A stretch of DNA of 64,000 nt from an uncultured Streptomyces sp. (GTDB lineage Bacteria; Actinomycetota; Actinomycetes; Streptomycetales; Streptomycetaceae). The notes below the pieces were generated by a model, which was not told the origin of the DNA, ran no database searches, and saw only the letters and a program-made list of their open reading frames with translations. The stretch covers positions 1-64,000 of the forward strand of contig NZ_CANLBS010000011.1 in the NCBI RefSeq assembly GCF_947488945.1. The letters are read 5' to 3'. Below are positions 8,042 to 16,202 of this stretch, piece by piece. How positions within the stretch are numbered: the stretch's first letter is position 1; each line of letters opens with the position of its first letter. Made by a program: the position numbers and the translations under genes.

Positions 8042-10441
8042 ATGAAGGACGTCACCCCGCTCACCGACGGCTGGAGCCTGCGCCACGGCCAACGGCTGCT
8101 GCCGGCGAAGGTCCCCGGCTGTGTCCACACCGACCTGCTGGCCGCCGGACTCATCCCGGACCCGTTCCTCGACCGCAACGAGACCGAAGTCGCCTGGGTG
8201 GGCCGACGCGCGTGGTCCTACGTGACCGCCCTGTCGCACGACAGCGGTCACGAGCGCACCGATCTCGTCTTCGAGGGTCTGGACACCGCGGCCCAGATCA
8301 CTCTCGACGGCCGCGAAGTCGGCAGTACCCGCAACATGCACCGCGTCCACCGGTTCGACGTCACCGGAGCGGCCGGAGAGCTGGAAGTGCGGTTCACTTC
8401 CGCCTACGACGAGGCCGAAGCGGTCCGGGCGGTGACCGGTGACCGGCCCAACGTCTACCCCGAGCCGTTCCAGTACATCCGCAAAATGGCCTCCAGCTTC
8501 GGGTGGGACTGGGGGCCCACGCTCGTCACCGCGGGCATCTGGCGGCCCGTACGGCTGGAGCACTGGTCGACGGCACGGATCTCCTCCGTCCGCCCGCAGG
8601 TCACCGTCGACGAAGGCGCGGGCAGCGTGGAGGTCCGGCTCCGGGTGGAACGCACGGAGCGGGGGGCGGGCAGGAGCCTCTCGGCGAGTGCCACGGTCGC
8701 CGGGGAGCACGCGGAGGCCCACTTCGACGGCGACGAGGTCGTACTGCGGCTGACCGTGGACGAACCACGGCTCTGGTGGCCGCGCGGATACGGGGACCAA
8801 CCGCTGTACGACCTCGACGTCACTCTCTCCGACGGAGACGGACAGCTGGACGTCTGGCGCCGTCGCATCGGTTTCCGCACCGTCGAACTCGACCGCACGG
8901 CCGACGAACGGGGCTCGGGCTTCACCCTCGTCGTCAACGGCGAGCGCATATTCGCCCGGGGGGTCAACTGGATCCCCGACGACGTGTTCCCCTCGCGCGT
9001 CACCCCCGAGCGCTATCGCACCCGACTGAGCCAGGCGGCCGACGCCAACGTCGACCTCGTACGCATCTGGGGAGGTGGCATCTACGAAGACGATGCCTTC
9101 TACGACGTCTGCGACGAACTCGGGCTGATGGTCTGGCAGGACTTCCTCTTCGCGTGCGCCTCCTACCCCGAGGAGCAGCCGCTCCGGGGAGAGGTCGAGG
9201 CGGAAGCCCGCGACAACGTTGTCCGCCTGATGCCGCACCCCAGCCTGGTCCTGTGGAACGGCAACAACGAGAACCTCTGGGGTTTCCGCGACTGGGACTG
9301 GGAGCCCGAACTCGCGGGCGACTCCTGGGGCGAGGGCTATTACCTCGGCCTGCTGCCCCGCCTGGTCGCCGAACTCGACCCCACCCGCCCCTACACCGCG
9401 GGCAGCCCGTGGTCCGGGTCGTGGGACCACCACCCGAACGACCCGGACCACGGCACCCACCATTCGTGGGAGGTGTGGAACCGGCAGGACTACGCCGAGT
9501 ACCGCGCGAACGTGCCCCGGTTCGTCGCCGAGTTCGGATGGCAGGCGCCGCCCGCCATGGCTACGCTCCGCCGCGCGCTCACCGACGAGGAACTCGCCCC
9601 GGATTCCCCCGGAATGCTGCACCACCAGAAGGCCGAGGACGGCAACGGCAAGCTCGACCGCGGAGTCGCTCGCCACTTCGCCCTGCCGACCGGCGACTTC
9701 GACCGCTGGCACTACCTGACCCAGGTCGTCCAGGCCCGAGCCGTGGCCGCGGGCATCGAACACTGGCGCTCCCACTGGCCCACCTGTGCCGGCACCGTGG
9801 TCTGGCAGCTCAACGACTGCTGGCCGGTGAGCTCCTGGGCCGCGATCGACGGGGACGGCCGCCCCAAGCCGCTCCACCACGAATTGCGCCGCGTGTACGC
9901 CGACCGGCTCCTGACCCTCCAGCCCGCGGAGGAAGGACTGGTCCTCGCGCTCATCAACCAGTCCGCGACCGAGTGGCGCACCACGGTGTCCCTGCGCCGC
10001 ATGGAAGCGGACGGCACCACCCTCGGCCGCAGCTCGCAGGACGTGGTCGTCGCCCCGCGTTCCGTCCTGCGGCTCCCGGCCCCGACCGGACTCGTACCCG
10101 AACAGCACACCACCAAGGAGTTCGTCACCGCCGACGCGGACGGTCTGCGTGCCCTGCACTTCCCGGTACCGGACAAGCAGTTCTCCTACGTGCGGCCCGA
10201 CTACGACGTTTCCCTGGAACCGGTCGCGGGCGACGACGGTAAGGTCGACGTCGTGGTGAACGCGCGTACCCTCGTCAGGGACCTCCTCCTCCAGGCCGAC
10301 CGGCTCGGCCCCACCGCACGCGCCGACCGGGGACTGGTCACCCTGCTGGCCGGAGAACAGGCCCGGATCCGTGTCGACGGTTGTGGCAGCGTGAGCACGG
10401 ACGACGTTCGGGCCGCCCTGTTCTGCGTGGACACCCCGTGA
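8042..10441 (+). CDS. GH2 beta-mannosidase
   Basis: Cytoplasmic exo-enzyme that would release mannose from imported manno-oligosaccharides. 799 residues, no signal peptide. N-terminal sugar-binding jelly roll (about 1-175), immunoglobulin-like domain, then a TIM barrel with the GH2 acid/base in WNGNNEN (Glu about 410) and nucleophile in FVAEFGWQ (Glu about 497). The ATG at 8042 has GGAG 8 bases upstream; an earlier in-frame ATG at 7931 would run through promoter sequence. The stop overlaps the regulator start as GTGA. An exact operator palindrome lies inside the coding region at 9212. Confidence 0.9.
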   Translation: MKDVTPLTDGWSLRHGQRLLPAKVPGCVHTDLLAAGLIPDPFLDRNETEVAWVGRRAWSYVTALSHDSGHERTDLVFEGLDTAAQITLDGREVGSTRNMHRVHRFDVTGAAGELEVRFTSAYDEAEAVRAVTGDRPNVYPEPFQYIRKMASSFGWDWGPTLVTAGIWRPVRLEHWSTARISSVRPQVTVDEGAGSVEVRLRVERTERGAGRSLSASATVAGEHAEAHFDGDEVVLRLTVDEPRLWWPRGYGDQPLYDLDVTLSDGDGQLDVWRRRIGFRTVELDRTADERGSGFTLVVNGERIFARGVNWIPDDVFPSRVTPERYRTRLSQAADANVDLVRIWGGGIYEDDAFYDVCDELGLMVWQDFLFACASYPEEQPLRGEVEAEARDNVVRLMPHPSLVLWNGNNENLWGFRDWDWEPELAGDSWGEGYYLGLLPRLVAELDPTRPYTAGSPWSGSWDHHPNDPDHGTHHSWEVWNRQDYAEYRANVPRFVAEFGWQAPPAMATLRRALTDEELAPDSPGMLHHQKAEDGNGKLDRGVARHFALPTGDFDRWHYLTQVVQARAVAAGIEHWRSHWPTCAGTVVWQLNDCWPVSSWAAIDGDGRPKPLHHELRRVYADRLLTLQPAEEGLVLALINQSATEWRTTVSLRRMEADGTTLGRSSQDVVVAPRSVLRLPAPTGLVPEQHTTKEFVTADADGLRALHFPVPDKQFSYVRPDYDVSLEPVAGDDGKVDVVVNARTLVRDLLLQADRLGPTARADRGLVTLLAGEQARIRVDGCGSVSTDDVRAALFCVDTP
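9212..9223. promoter_or_regulatory. Intragenic copy of the GACAACGTTGTC operator
   Basis: Third perfect copy of the palindrome, inside the mannosidase gene over codons for Asp-Asn-Val-Val. It uses GTT for valine, a codon these genes otherwise avoid, which makes chance less likely. Could be an auxiliary or roadblock operator. Confidence 0.45.
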
Positions 10442-11463
10442 GTGCCCGCATCACCATCAAGGACGTCGCGGCCCGGGCCGGCGTCTCCAAGGGTGCGGTC
10501 TCGTTGGCGTTCAACCGCAAACCGGGCGTCTCCGACGCGACGCGCGAGCGGATCTTCGAAGCCGCCAGAGACCTCGGCTGGGCACCGAACCAGACGGCCC
10601 GCAGCCTCTCGAGCCAGCGCGTCGACATCATCGGCCTGGCCCTGTGCCGTCCCGCCCGGCTGCTGGGGCTCGAACCGTTCTACATGGACTTCATCTCCGG
10701 AATCGAGAGCGTCCTGGCCGAACGGTCGTGCTCGCTGCTCCTCAGGCTGGTGCGCGACGTCGACGAGGAGATCGACTTGTACAGGACCTGGTGGCGCAGT
10801 CAGACGATCGCCGGTGCCGTTCTGGTCGACTTCGAGGAGAACGATCCGCGGGTTCCGGCGCTCCAGGCCGTCGGCCTCCCGGCGGTGGCCGTCGGGCACC
10901 CCTCGCTGACCGGTTCCTTTCCCGCAGTATGGACGGACGACGCCACCGCGACAGCCGAGGCCGTCCGCTACCTGGCCGCCCTGGGGCACCGGCGCCTGGC
11001 ACGGGTGGGCGGGCCGGCCAGGTTCGGGCACAGCGCCATCCGAGCCGCGGCCTTCACCTCGACCATGCGCGAGTTGGGGCTGGAGGAAGGACGGCAGATC
11101 GCGACCGGTTTCGACGGAAGAGAAGGCGCGCGCGCGACGCGGTCCCTCCTCCTCGCGGCGAACCGACCGACCGCCATCATCTACGACAACGACATCATGG
11201 CGGTCGCGGGCGCCGGCGTCGCGGCGGAGATGGGCGTCGTCGTCCCGGACGACGTCTCCCTGCTCGCGTGGGACGACTCCCAACTGTGCAGGATCACCCA
11301 CCCCACCCTGTCGGCGATGAGCCACGACGTACATCACTTCGGTGCGGAAGTGTCCCGAACCCTCTTCTCCTTGATCGAGGGCGGCACACAGGTCGAAGCG
11401 CTCCAGGTCCCCACCCCCACCCTCACACCGAGAGGATCCACCGCACCAGCACCCCGCCCGTGA
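10438..11463 (+). CDS. LacI-family transcriptional regulator of the mannan locus
   Basis: 341 residues. N-terminal LacI helix-turn-helix with hinge (TIKDVAARAGVSKGAVSLAF, then ARSLSSQR), followed by a periplasmic-binding-protein-like sugar sensor domain ending near SLIEGG. The GTG start overlaps the mannosidase stop by 4 bp, so it is co-expressed with the gene it probably controls. Likely repressor at the GACAACGTTGTC and/or AACCGGTT sites, released by mannose or manno-oligosaccharide. The ligand is inference. Confidence 0.88.
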   Translation: MSARITIKDVAARAGVSKGAVSLAFNRKPGVSDATRERIFEAARDLGWAPNQTARSLSSQRVDIIGLALCRPARLLGLEPFYMDFISGIESVLAERSCSLLLRLVRDVDEEIDLYRTWWRSQTIAGAVLVDFEENDPRVPALQAVGLPAVAVGHPSLTGSFPAVWTDDATATAEAVRYLAALGHRRLARVGGPARFGHSAIRAAAFTSTMRELGLEEGRQIATGFDGREGARATRSLLLAANRPTAIIYDNDIMAVAGAGVAAEMGVVVPDDVSLLAWDDSQLCRITHPTLSAMSHDVHHFGAEVSRTLFSLIEGGTQVEALQVPTPTLTPRGSTAPAPRP

Positions 11464-11778
11464 GCGGCACCGTGCGGCGGAACACCCACGACCCGGCCGC
11501 CGCCGGGACCGGAGCACGGCCCTCCGCTCCGGCAGCCGTCTTCCACAGCCTGCGCGAAAGGCGCGGCGCAGGCGGGGCCGCAGGAATGCCGCCTCCCGCG
11601 GGGCGGCGTCCTACCGGTCCCCGCTCTGCCGCGCGGTCACAGGGTGCAGCGGGCTTCCGGACCGGCGCGCAGCCGTCTCCGGCCACGCTCTCCCGGGGCC
11701 TTCGCGCGCCGGCCGGCCGCATCCCCAGCACTGCCGCCACACCCCCCGGTGCCGCCTCCAGTGCCGCTGCCGCACCCC
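11464..11778. other. Gene-free convergent spacer
   Basis: 315 bp between the LacI regulator stop and the convergent metalloprotein stop. No frame with domain content or ribosome site was recognised, and I see no clear hairpin. Confidence 0.5.
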
Positions 11779-12687
11779 TCAGGTGTCGCACTCCAGGACC
11801 GTCCCGCACAGCCCGCACCTGGCCCGCACCCGGCCGCGCACCGGCACCCGGACGCGCCGGCAGCACGTCGGACAGGGGAACGACACTCCCAACTCCCCGT
11901 CGGCCCCCGCACCGAACGCGTACGCCGCCCCCGGCGCGGGCGGCCGGGGACGGGTCCTCGCCCGGTGCCGGTCGGCGGCGTAACGCAACCGGCCCGCCCG
12001 CCCCGCCACCGTCAGCGGCGGACACCGCGCGTCCTGCTCGGCCCGCGCCCGGCCCCGCGTGTACGCCGCGTACCCCTGCGGGCTGGTGAACCACGGCGAG
12101 GGGTCCTCGCCGAACGCCTCCGCCCGCAGGGCGAGCACGTACCCGAACTCCTCCGGCGTGAGATAGCCCAGCTTCTGGCTCGACACCGCGTCCTCCCGGA
12201 AGGCGTCCAGCAGCAGCCACCCCGCCCCGAGATACGTCGCCACCGTGTCGGTGAGTATCTCGTTGTCCCTGGTACCGGGCAGTTCGAGACCGAGCCGGTG
12301 CAGCAGCACATGGGTGATCTCGTGCGCCAACGCCGCCCCGACGTCCCGCCGACGGGTACGGAAGCGGTCGTTCAGCTCGATGAAGTACTCCGGTCCGGCG
12401 GTGAGTTCGACCGACGCCGCGTGCTCCATCGCCCGGAAGCCCACCACCATCCGCGCGTCCGGCAGCCGCAGATGCCGCACCAGCGCCCGCGCCACCCGCT
12501 GCGCACCGAGATGCAGGTCGTCGGCGTCCGAGAACGCCACCCCGGCCGGCGGCAGACTGGTGGCGTAGGCGCGCACCCCGTCGCCCGACATCCGCCCGTA
12601 CAGCGCGCCGATCGCCGCCCGCACGGCCCGCAGATGCACGAACCCGTGCTCCACCGGGCCACCCACGCCGTCCGGCACCGCGCCCAC
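11779..12687 (-). CDS. Putative zincin-type metalloprotein with C-terminal zinc ribbon
   Basis: Function unknown. The GTG at 12685-12687 follows a GGAGGG site and gives 302 residues. HEITH near residue 133 is a HExxH zinc motif with a downstream acidic NEILTD segment that could supply the third ligand. The C terminus has CPTC and CGLC pairs spaced as a zinc ribbon (CPTCCRRVRVP...CGLCGTVLEC). The middle is Arg/Pro/Ala rich. It ends the block downstream of the GH35 gene (56-bp gap), so the two may be co-transcribed. Metal binding is inferred from motifs; peptidase activity is unproven. Confidence 0.65.
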   Translation of the reverse strand: MGAVPDGVGGPVEHGFVHLRAVRAAIGALYGRMSGDGVRAYATSLPPAGVAFSDADDLHLGAQRVARALVRHLRLPDARMVVGFRAMEHAASVELTAGPEYFIELNDRFRTRRRDVGAALAHEITHVLLHRLGLELPGTRDNEILTDTVATYLGAGWLLLDAFREDAVSSQKLGYLTPEEFGYVLALRAEAFGEDPSPWFTSPQGYAAYTRGRARAEQDARCPPLTVAGRAGRLRYAADRHRARTRPRPPAPGAAYAFGAGADGELGVSFPCPTCCRRVRVPVRGRVRARCGLCGTVLECDT

Positions 12688-12742
12688 CCCCTCAGCCCTC
12701 CACTGTAGGCGCGCCTCCCGGCGCCGGCGGGGGAGCCGGGGC

Positions 12743-14578
12743 TCAGTCCGCGTCCGCCCCCGCAGCGCCCGTCCGCACCGGCAGCCCCGGACCGAACTCC
12801 ACCCGCGCCCCGGCGGCCACCTCGTCCAGCTCCAGCACCAGCACCTCGTTGACACCCTCGCGCAGCACCGGCCCCGGCACGTACAGCGTCGACTGCGGAC
12901 CCACCGACCAGTACCGGCCCAGCGCGAACCCGTTCACCCACACGAACCCGCGCTTCCACCCCGGCAGTTCGACGCCCGCGTGACCCCCGGCGCCCGGCGC
13001 CGCGTCCAGCCCGAACGACCCGCGGTACAGACCCCGCGTGTCCGACGCCCCGTCAGTCGCCGGGCCTGCACCGGGAACCGCGCCGAAGCGCACCGCGCCG
13101 ACCGCCTCCCGGCACTCGAAGGACTCCAGCCGCAGCGCCCGCGCCCGCACCCCGTGCAGGTACTGCCGCTCGTGCATCACCCCGACCGTGACGCCCTTCG
13201 TCTCACCCACCCGCGGACCGTAGTTGACCCGCCCCAGCGACTCCACCCACAGCTCCACCTCCGCCGGACCCGCCACCGGCTCCGGCAGCACCGGACTCTC
13301 CTCCGTGCACACCCCCGCCCGCACCCCGTCCACGAACACCGTCGCGAGGTCCCGCAAACCCGACAACCCCAGGGCGTACGGCCGGCGCGGCCCCGGCACC
13401 GACACCCGGTAACGCACCAGCCCCCGCTCCACACCCAGGTCCTCGAACGTCGGCGGCACCCCCGACGGCTCCGTCTCCGCATCGCCCAGCGCCTCCAGCA
13501 CCGCCCCCATCGGCGCCCACCCGGTCAGCTCCGCGCGCACCCGACCCGCGATGCCCACCGGCGCGGCCGGCACGTCCGGCAGCGGCCCTGCGGCATACGG
13601 CGCCAGCACCTCGCGGAACTGCCAGAACTTCTCCGTCGGACGCCCGTACTCGTCGACCGGCGCGTCGTAGTCGTAACTCGTCACCGTCGACAGCAACGCC
13701 CCGTCCTGCAACGGCCCCGAACGGTTCGCCCCCGACCAGCCCCCGAAGTTCGTCCCCCCGTGCGCCATGTAGACGTTGACCGAGGCCCCGCACTCCAGGA
13801 CCTCCCGCAGCGCCTCGGCCGCCTGCCCCGGATCACGCACCACCGGCCGGGCCCCCCAGTGCTCGAACCACCCGCACCAGAACTCCATGCACATCAGCGG
13901 ACCCTTCGGCCGGTGCCCCCGCAGCACCCCGAAACCCTCCCGGGCCCCCGAGCCGAAGTTCGCCGTCGCCAGCAGCCCCGGCACCGAACCGCCGGTCAGC
14001 ATGTGATCCTCCGGACCGTCCGACGTGAACAGCGGCACACTCACCCCGCACGTTCGCAACAACCCCGCCAGCCACGCCAGATACACCTGGTCCGAGCCGT
14101 AACTGCCGTACTCGTTCTCCGCCTGCACCATGATCACCGGGCCGCCGCGGGAGATCTGCCGCTCCACCACCTGCGGCAGCAGCACCCGGAACCAGCGCTC
14201 CACCGCCGCCCCGTACTCCGTGTCCCGCGTCCGCACCCGCCGCCCGAACCGGGCCGTCACCCACCCCGGCAGCCCACCGTTCTCCCACTCCGCGCAGATG
14301 TACGGCCCCGGCCGCACGATCGCCCACAGCCCCGCCCGGCCCGCCGCGTCCAGGAACCGGCCCAGCGCCGCCACGTCCTCGAAGACACCCGGCCGGGGCT
14401 CGTGCAGATTCCACGGCACATAGGTCTCGACACAGTTCAGCCCCATCGCCCGCAGCATCGACAACCGGTGGTCCCACTGCTCCTCGTGGACCCGGAAGTA
14501 GTGCAGCGCCCCCGACAGCAGCCGAACCGGTCGGCCGTCGACCAGGAAGTCGTCGTCCCCCACGGTGAAGTCACTCAT
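12743..14578 (-). CDS. GH35 beta-galactosidase
   Basis: 611 residues, no export signal, so probably a cytoplasmic beta-galactosidase. Starts FLVDGRPVRLLSGALHYFRV, the hallmark GH35 N terminus. Acid/base Glu156 is in QAENEYG and nucleophile Glu232 is in CMEFWCGW. Non-catalytic beta domains follow to the C terminus (WVNGFALGRYW). Divergent from an AraC regulator 174 bp away, its probable controller. Substrate could be galactosides or other beta-galactose-containing glycans. Confidence 0.9.
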   Translation of the reverse strand: MSDFTVGDDDFLVDGRPVRLLSGALHYFRVHEEQWDHRLSMLRAMGLNCVETYVPWNLHEPRPGVFEDVAALGRFLDAAGRAGLWAIVRPGPYICAEWENGGLPGWVTARFGRRVRTRDTEYGAAVERWFRVLLPQVVERQISRGGPVIMVQAENEYGSYGSDQVYLAWLAGLLRTCGVSVPLFTSDGPEDHMLTGGSVPGLLATANFGSGAREGFGVLRGHRPKGPLMCMEFWCGWFEHWGARPVVRDPGQAAEALREVLECGASVNVYMAHGGTNFGGWSGANRSGPLQDGALLSTVTSYDYDAPVDEYGRPTEKFWQFREVLAPYAAGPLPDVPAAPVGIAGRVRAELTGWAPMGAVLEALGDAETEPSGVPPTFEDLGVERGLVRYRVSVPGPRRPYALGLSGLRDLATVFVDGVRAGVCTEESPVLPEPVAGPAEVELWVESLGRVNYGPRVGETKGVTVGVMHERQYLHGVRARALRLESFECREAVGAVRFGAVPGAGPATDGASDTRGLYRGSFGLDAAPGAGGHAGVELPGWKRGFVWVNGFALGRYWSVGPQSTLYVPGPVLREGVNEVLVLELDEVAAGARVEFGPGLPVRTGAAGADAD

Positions 14579-14752
14579 CGGCCACTCCTGCTCCGAGCCG
14601 CGTCACGGGCCGTACCCGGACGGGCACCCCGGAACGCAGCTTCACCCCTCCCCGTCGGACAATCCATGGACAAAGGTCACCGCCGGTTGGACACAACGAG
14701 GGGGCAACCGCGACGGGGAAGCGGCACCAGCCGCACCACGAGGAGGAACACC

Positions 14753-15655
14753 ATGAGCGGGCGACCCGACAGACCCACCGGATACCGGACCTGGACGCGG
14801 TTCTTCACCCCCAGCCCCGCCCACCGGCGCCTCGGCCTCGTCTGCCTCGGAGTCGGCCTCCAGCACGGCCCCCTGCCCCCCGTCGGCCCCCGCACCCTCG
14901 ACCACCACGTCGCCGTCGTCGTCCACCACGGCACCGGCTGGCTCGTCCAGCCCGACGGCCACCGCGTCCCCGTCACCGGCCCCGCCCTCATCCAGCTCAC
15001 CCCCGGCGTCCCCCACCACTACGGCGCCGACCCCACCACCGGCTGGGACGAGTCCTTCGTCGACTTCACCGGACCCGCCACCGACGCCTACACCGAACTC
15101 GGCTACCTCGACCCCACCCGCCCCCTCGTCCCCCTCTCCGGCACCGCAGCCGTCCGCGAAACCGTCGCCCGCATCGTCCGCGCCGCCCACGCCGGCAACC
15201 CCCTCCTCCAAGTCGAGACGGCCGCCGCCGTCCACGAACTCCTCGTCGGCCTGCGCCGCGCCCGCGCCGGCACCGGACCCGGCGGCGACCCCCTCCTGCA
15301 AGCCCTCGAGCGCGACGCCTGCCTGCCCCTGACCGTCGCCGACCACGCCGCCCGCCACGGCCTCACCCCCGCCGAACTCCGCGCCGCCGTCCACCGCAGC
15401 GCCGGCTGCGGCCCCAAGGACTACCTCCTCGCCGTCCGCCTCGGCCGCGCCAAGGAACTCCTCGCCACCACCCGGCTGCCCGTCGCCGCCGTCGCCCGCC
15501 GCGTCGGCTACGACGACCCCGCCTACTTCTCCCGCCTCTTCGCCCGCCGCGTCGGCACCGCCCCCGTACGCTTCCGGGCCCAGCAGAGCCGCACCGTCCC
15601 CGGCGGCTGGAACGACCGCGTCCCCGGCCCCGGCCACCCCGCCACCGTCCTGTGA
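14753..15655 (+). CDS. AraC-family transcriptional regulator
   Basis: 300 residues from the ATG at 14753 with a strong AGGAGG site. An N-terminal cupin-like sensor domain (VVVHHGTGWLVQPDG, PGVPHHYG) precedes the double helix-turn-helix at about 200-280 (VAAVARRVGYDDPAYFSRLFARRVGTAP), the AraC signature. Divergent transcription suggests it activates the GH35 gene in response to a sugar. Confidence 0.87.
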   Translation: MSGRPDRPTGYRTWTRFFTPSPAHRRLGLVCLGVGLQHGPLPPVGPRTLDHHVAVVVHHGTGWLVQPDGHRVPVTGPALIQLTPGVPHHYGADPTTGWDESFVDFTGPATDAYTELGYLDPTRPLVPLSGTAAVRETVARIVRAAHAGNPLLQVETAAAVHELLVGLRRARAGTGPGGDPLLQALERDACLPLTVADHAARHGLTPAELRAAVHRSAGCGPKDYLLAVRLGRAKELLATTRLPVAAVARRVGYDDPAYFSRLFARRVGTAPVRFRAQQSRTVPGGWNDRVPGPGHPATVL

Positions 15656-15708
15656 CCACACCCCGCCCGCACGCCACGGGCCCCGCACACCCCGCCCCGC
15701 CCCTGCCC

Positions 15709-15714
15709 TAAGCT
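15709..15714 (+). promoter_or_regulatory. -10 element of a probable leaderless chorismate mutase mRNA
   Basis: TAAGCT ends 8 bases before the ATG at 15723 and no ribosome site precedes that ATG, so transcription probably starts at or next to the start codon. Confidence 0.5.
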
Positions 15715-15722
15715 CGACCCCC

Positions 15723-16040
15723 ATGAGCACGAGCGACATCGACCCCACTGTCCGCGAGGAACTCGACCGCCTCCGAGCGAGCATCGACAACATCGACGCC
15801 GCGGTCGTCCACATGCTCGCGGAACGGTTCAAGGCCACCCAGCAGGTCGGCCACCTCAAGGCCGCCCACCACCTGCCGCCCGCCGACCCCGCCCGCGAAG
15901 CCCGCCAGATCACCCGCCTGCGCGAACTCGCCACCAGCGCGCGGCTCGACCCCGCCTTCGCCGAGAAGCTCCTCAACTTCATCGTCGCCGAAGTGATCCG
16001 CCACCACGAACGGATCGCCGAAGACACCCGCGACGCCTGA
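15723..16040 (+). CDS. Chorismate mutase, AroQ type
   Basis: Converts chorismate to prephenate for phenylalanine and tyrosine synthesis. 105 residues, all-helical. RASIDNIDAAVVHMLAERFKAT and the downstream KAAHHLP, EVIRHHERI segments match the short AroQ/PheA-N fold with its conserved Arg, Lys and Glu. Stand-alone rather than fused to prephenate dehydratase, as usual in actinobacteria. Probably leaderless. No other aromatic pathway gene is nearby. Confidence 0.85.
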   Translation: MSTSDIDPTVREELDRLRASIDNIDAAVVHMLAERFKATQQVGHLKAAHHLPPADPAREARQITRLRELATSARLDPAFAEKLLNFIVAEVIRHHERIAEDTRDA

Positions 16041-16202
16041 CCGCACACCGGGCCCGCCGCACCCCACCCCACCGCGCCCCGGACCCGCACCCACCCGCCG
16101 CCCGTGACCGTCCCACCCCGCACCGTCACGGCGGCGCACCCCCCGCGCACCCCCGCAGGAACCCGGCTGCGCGCCCCCCGGCCCGTACGGCAGCATGGAG
16201 CG

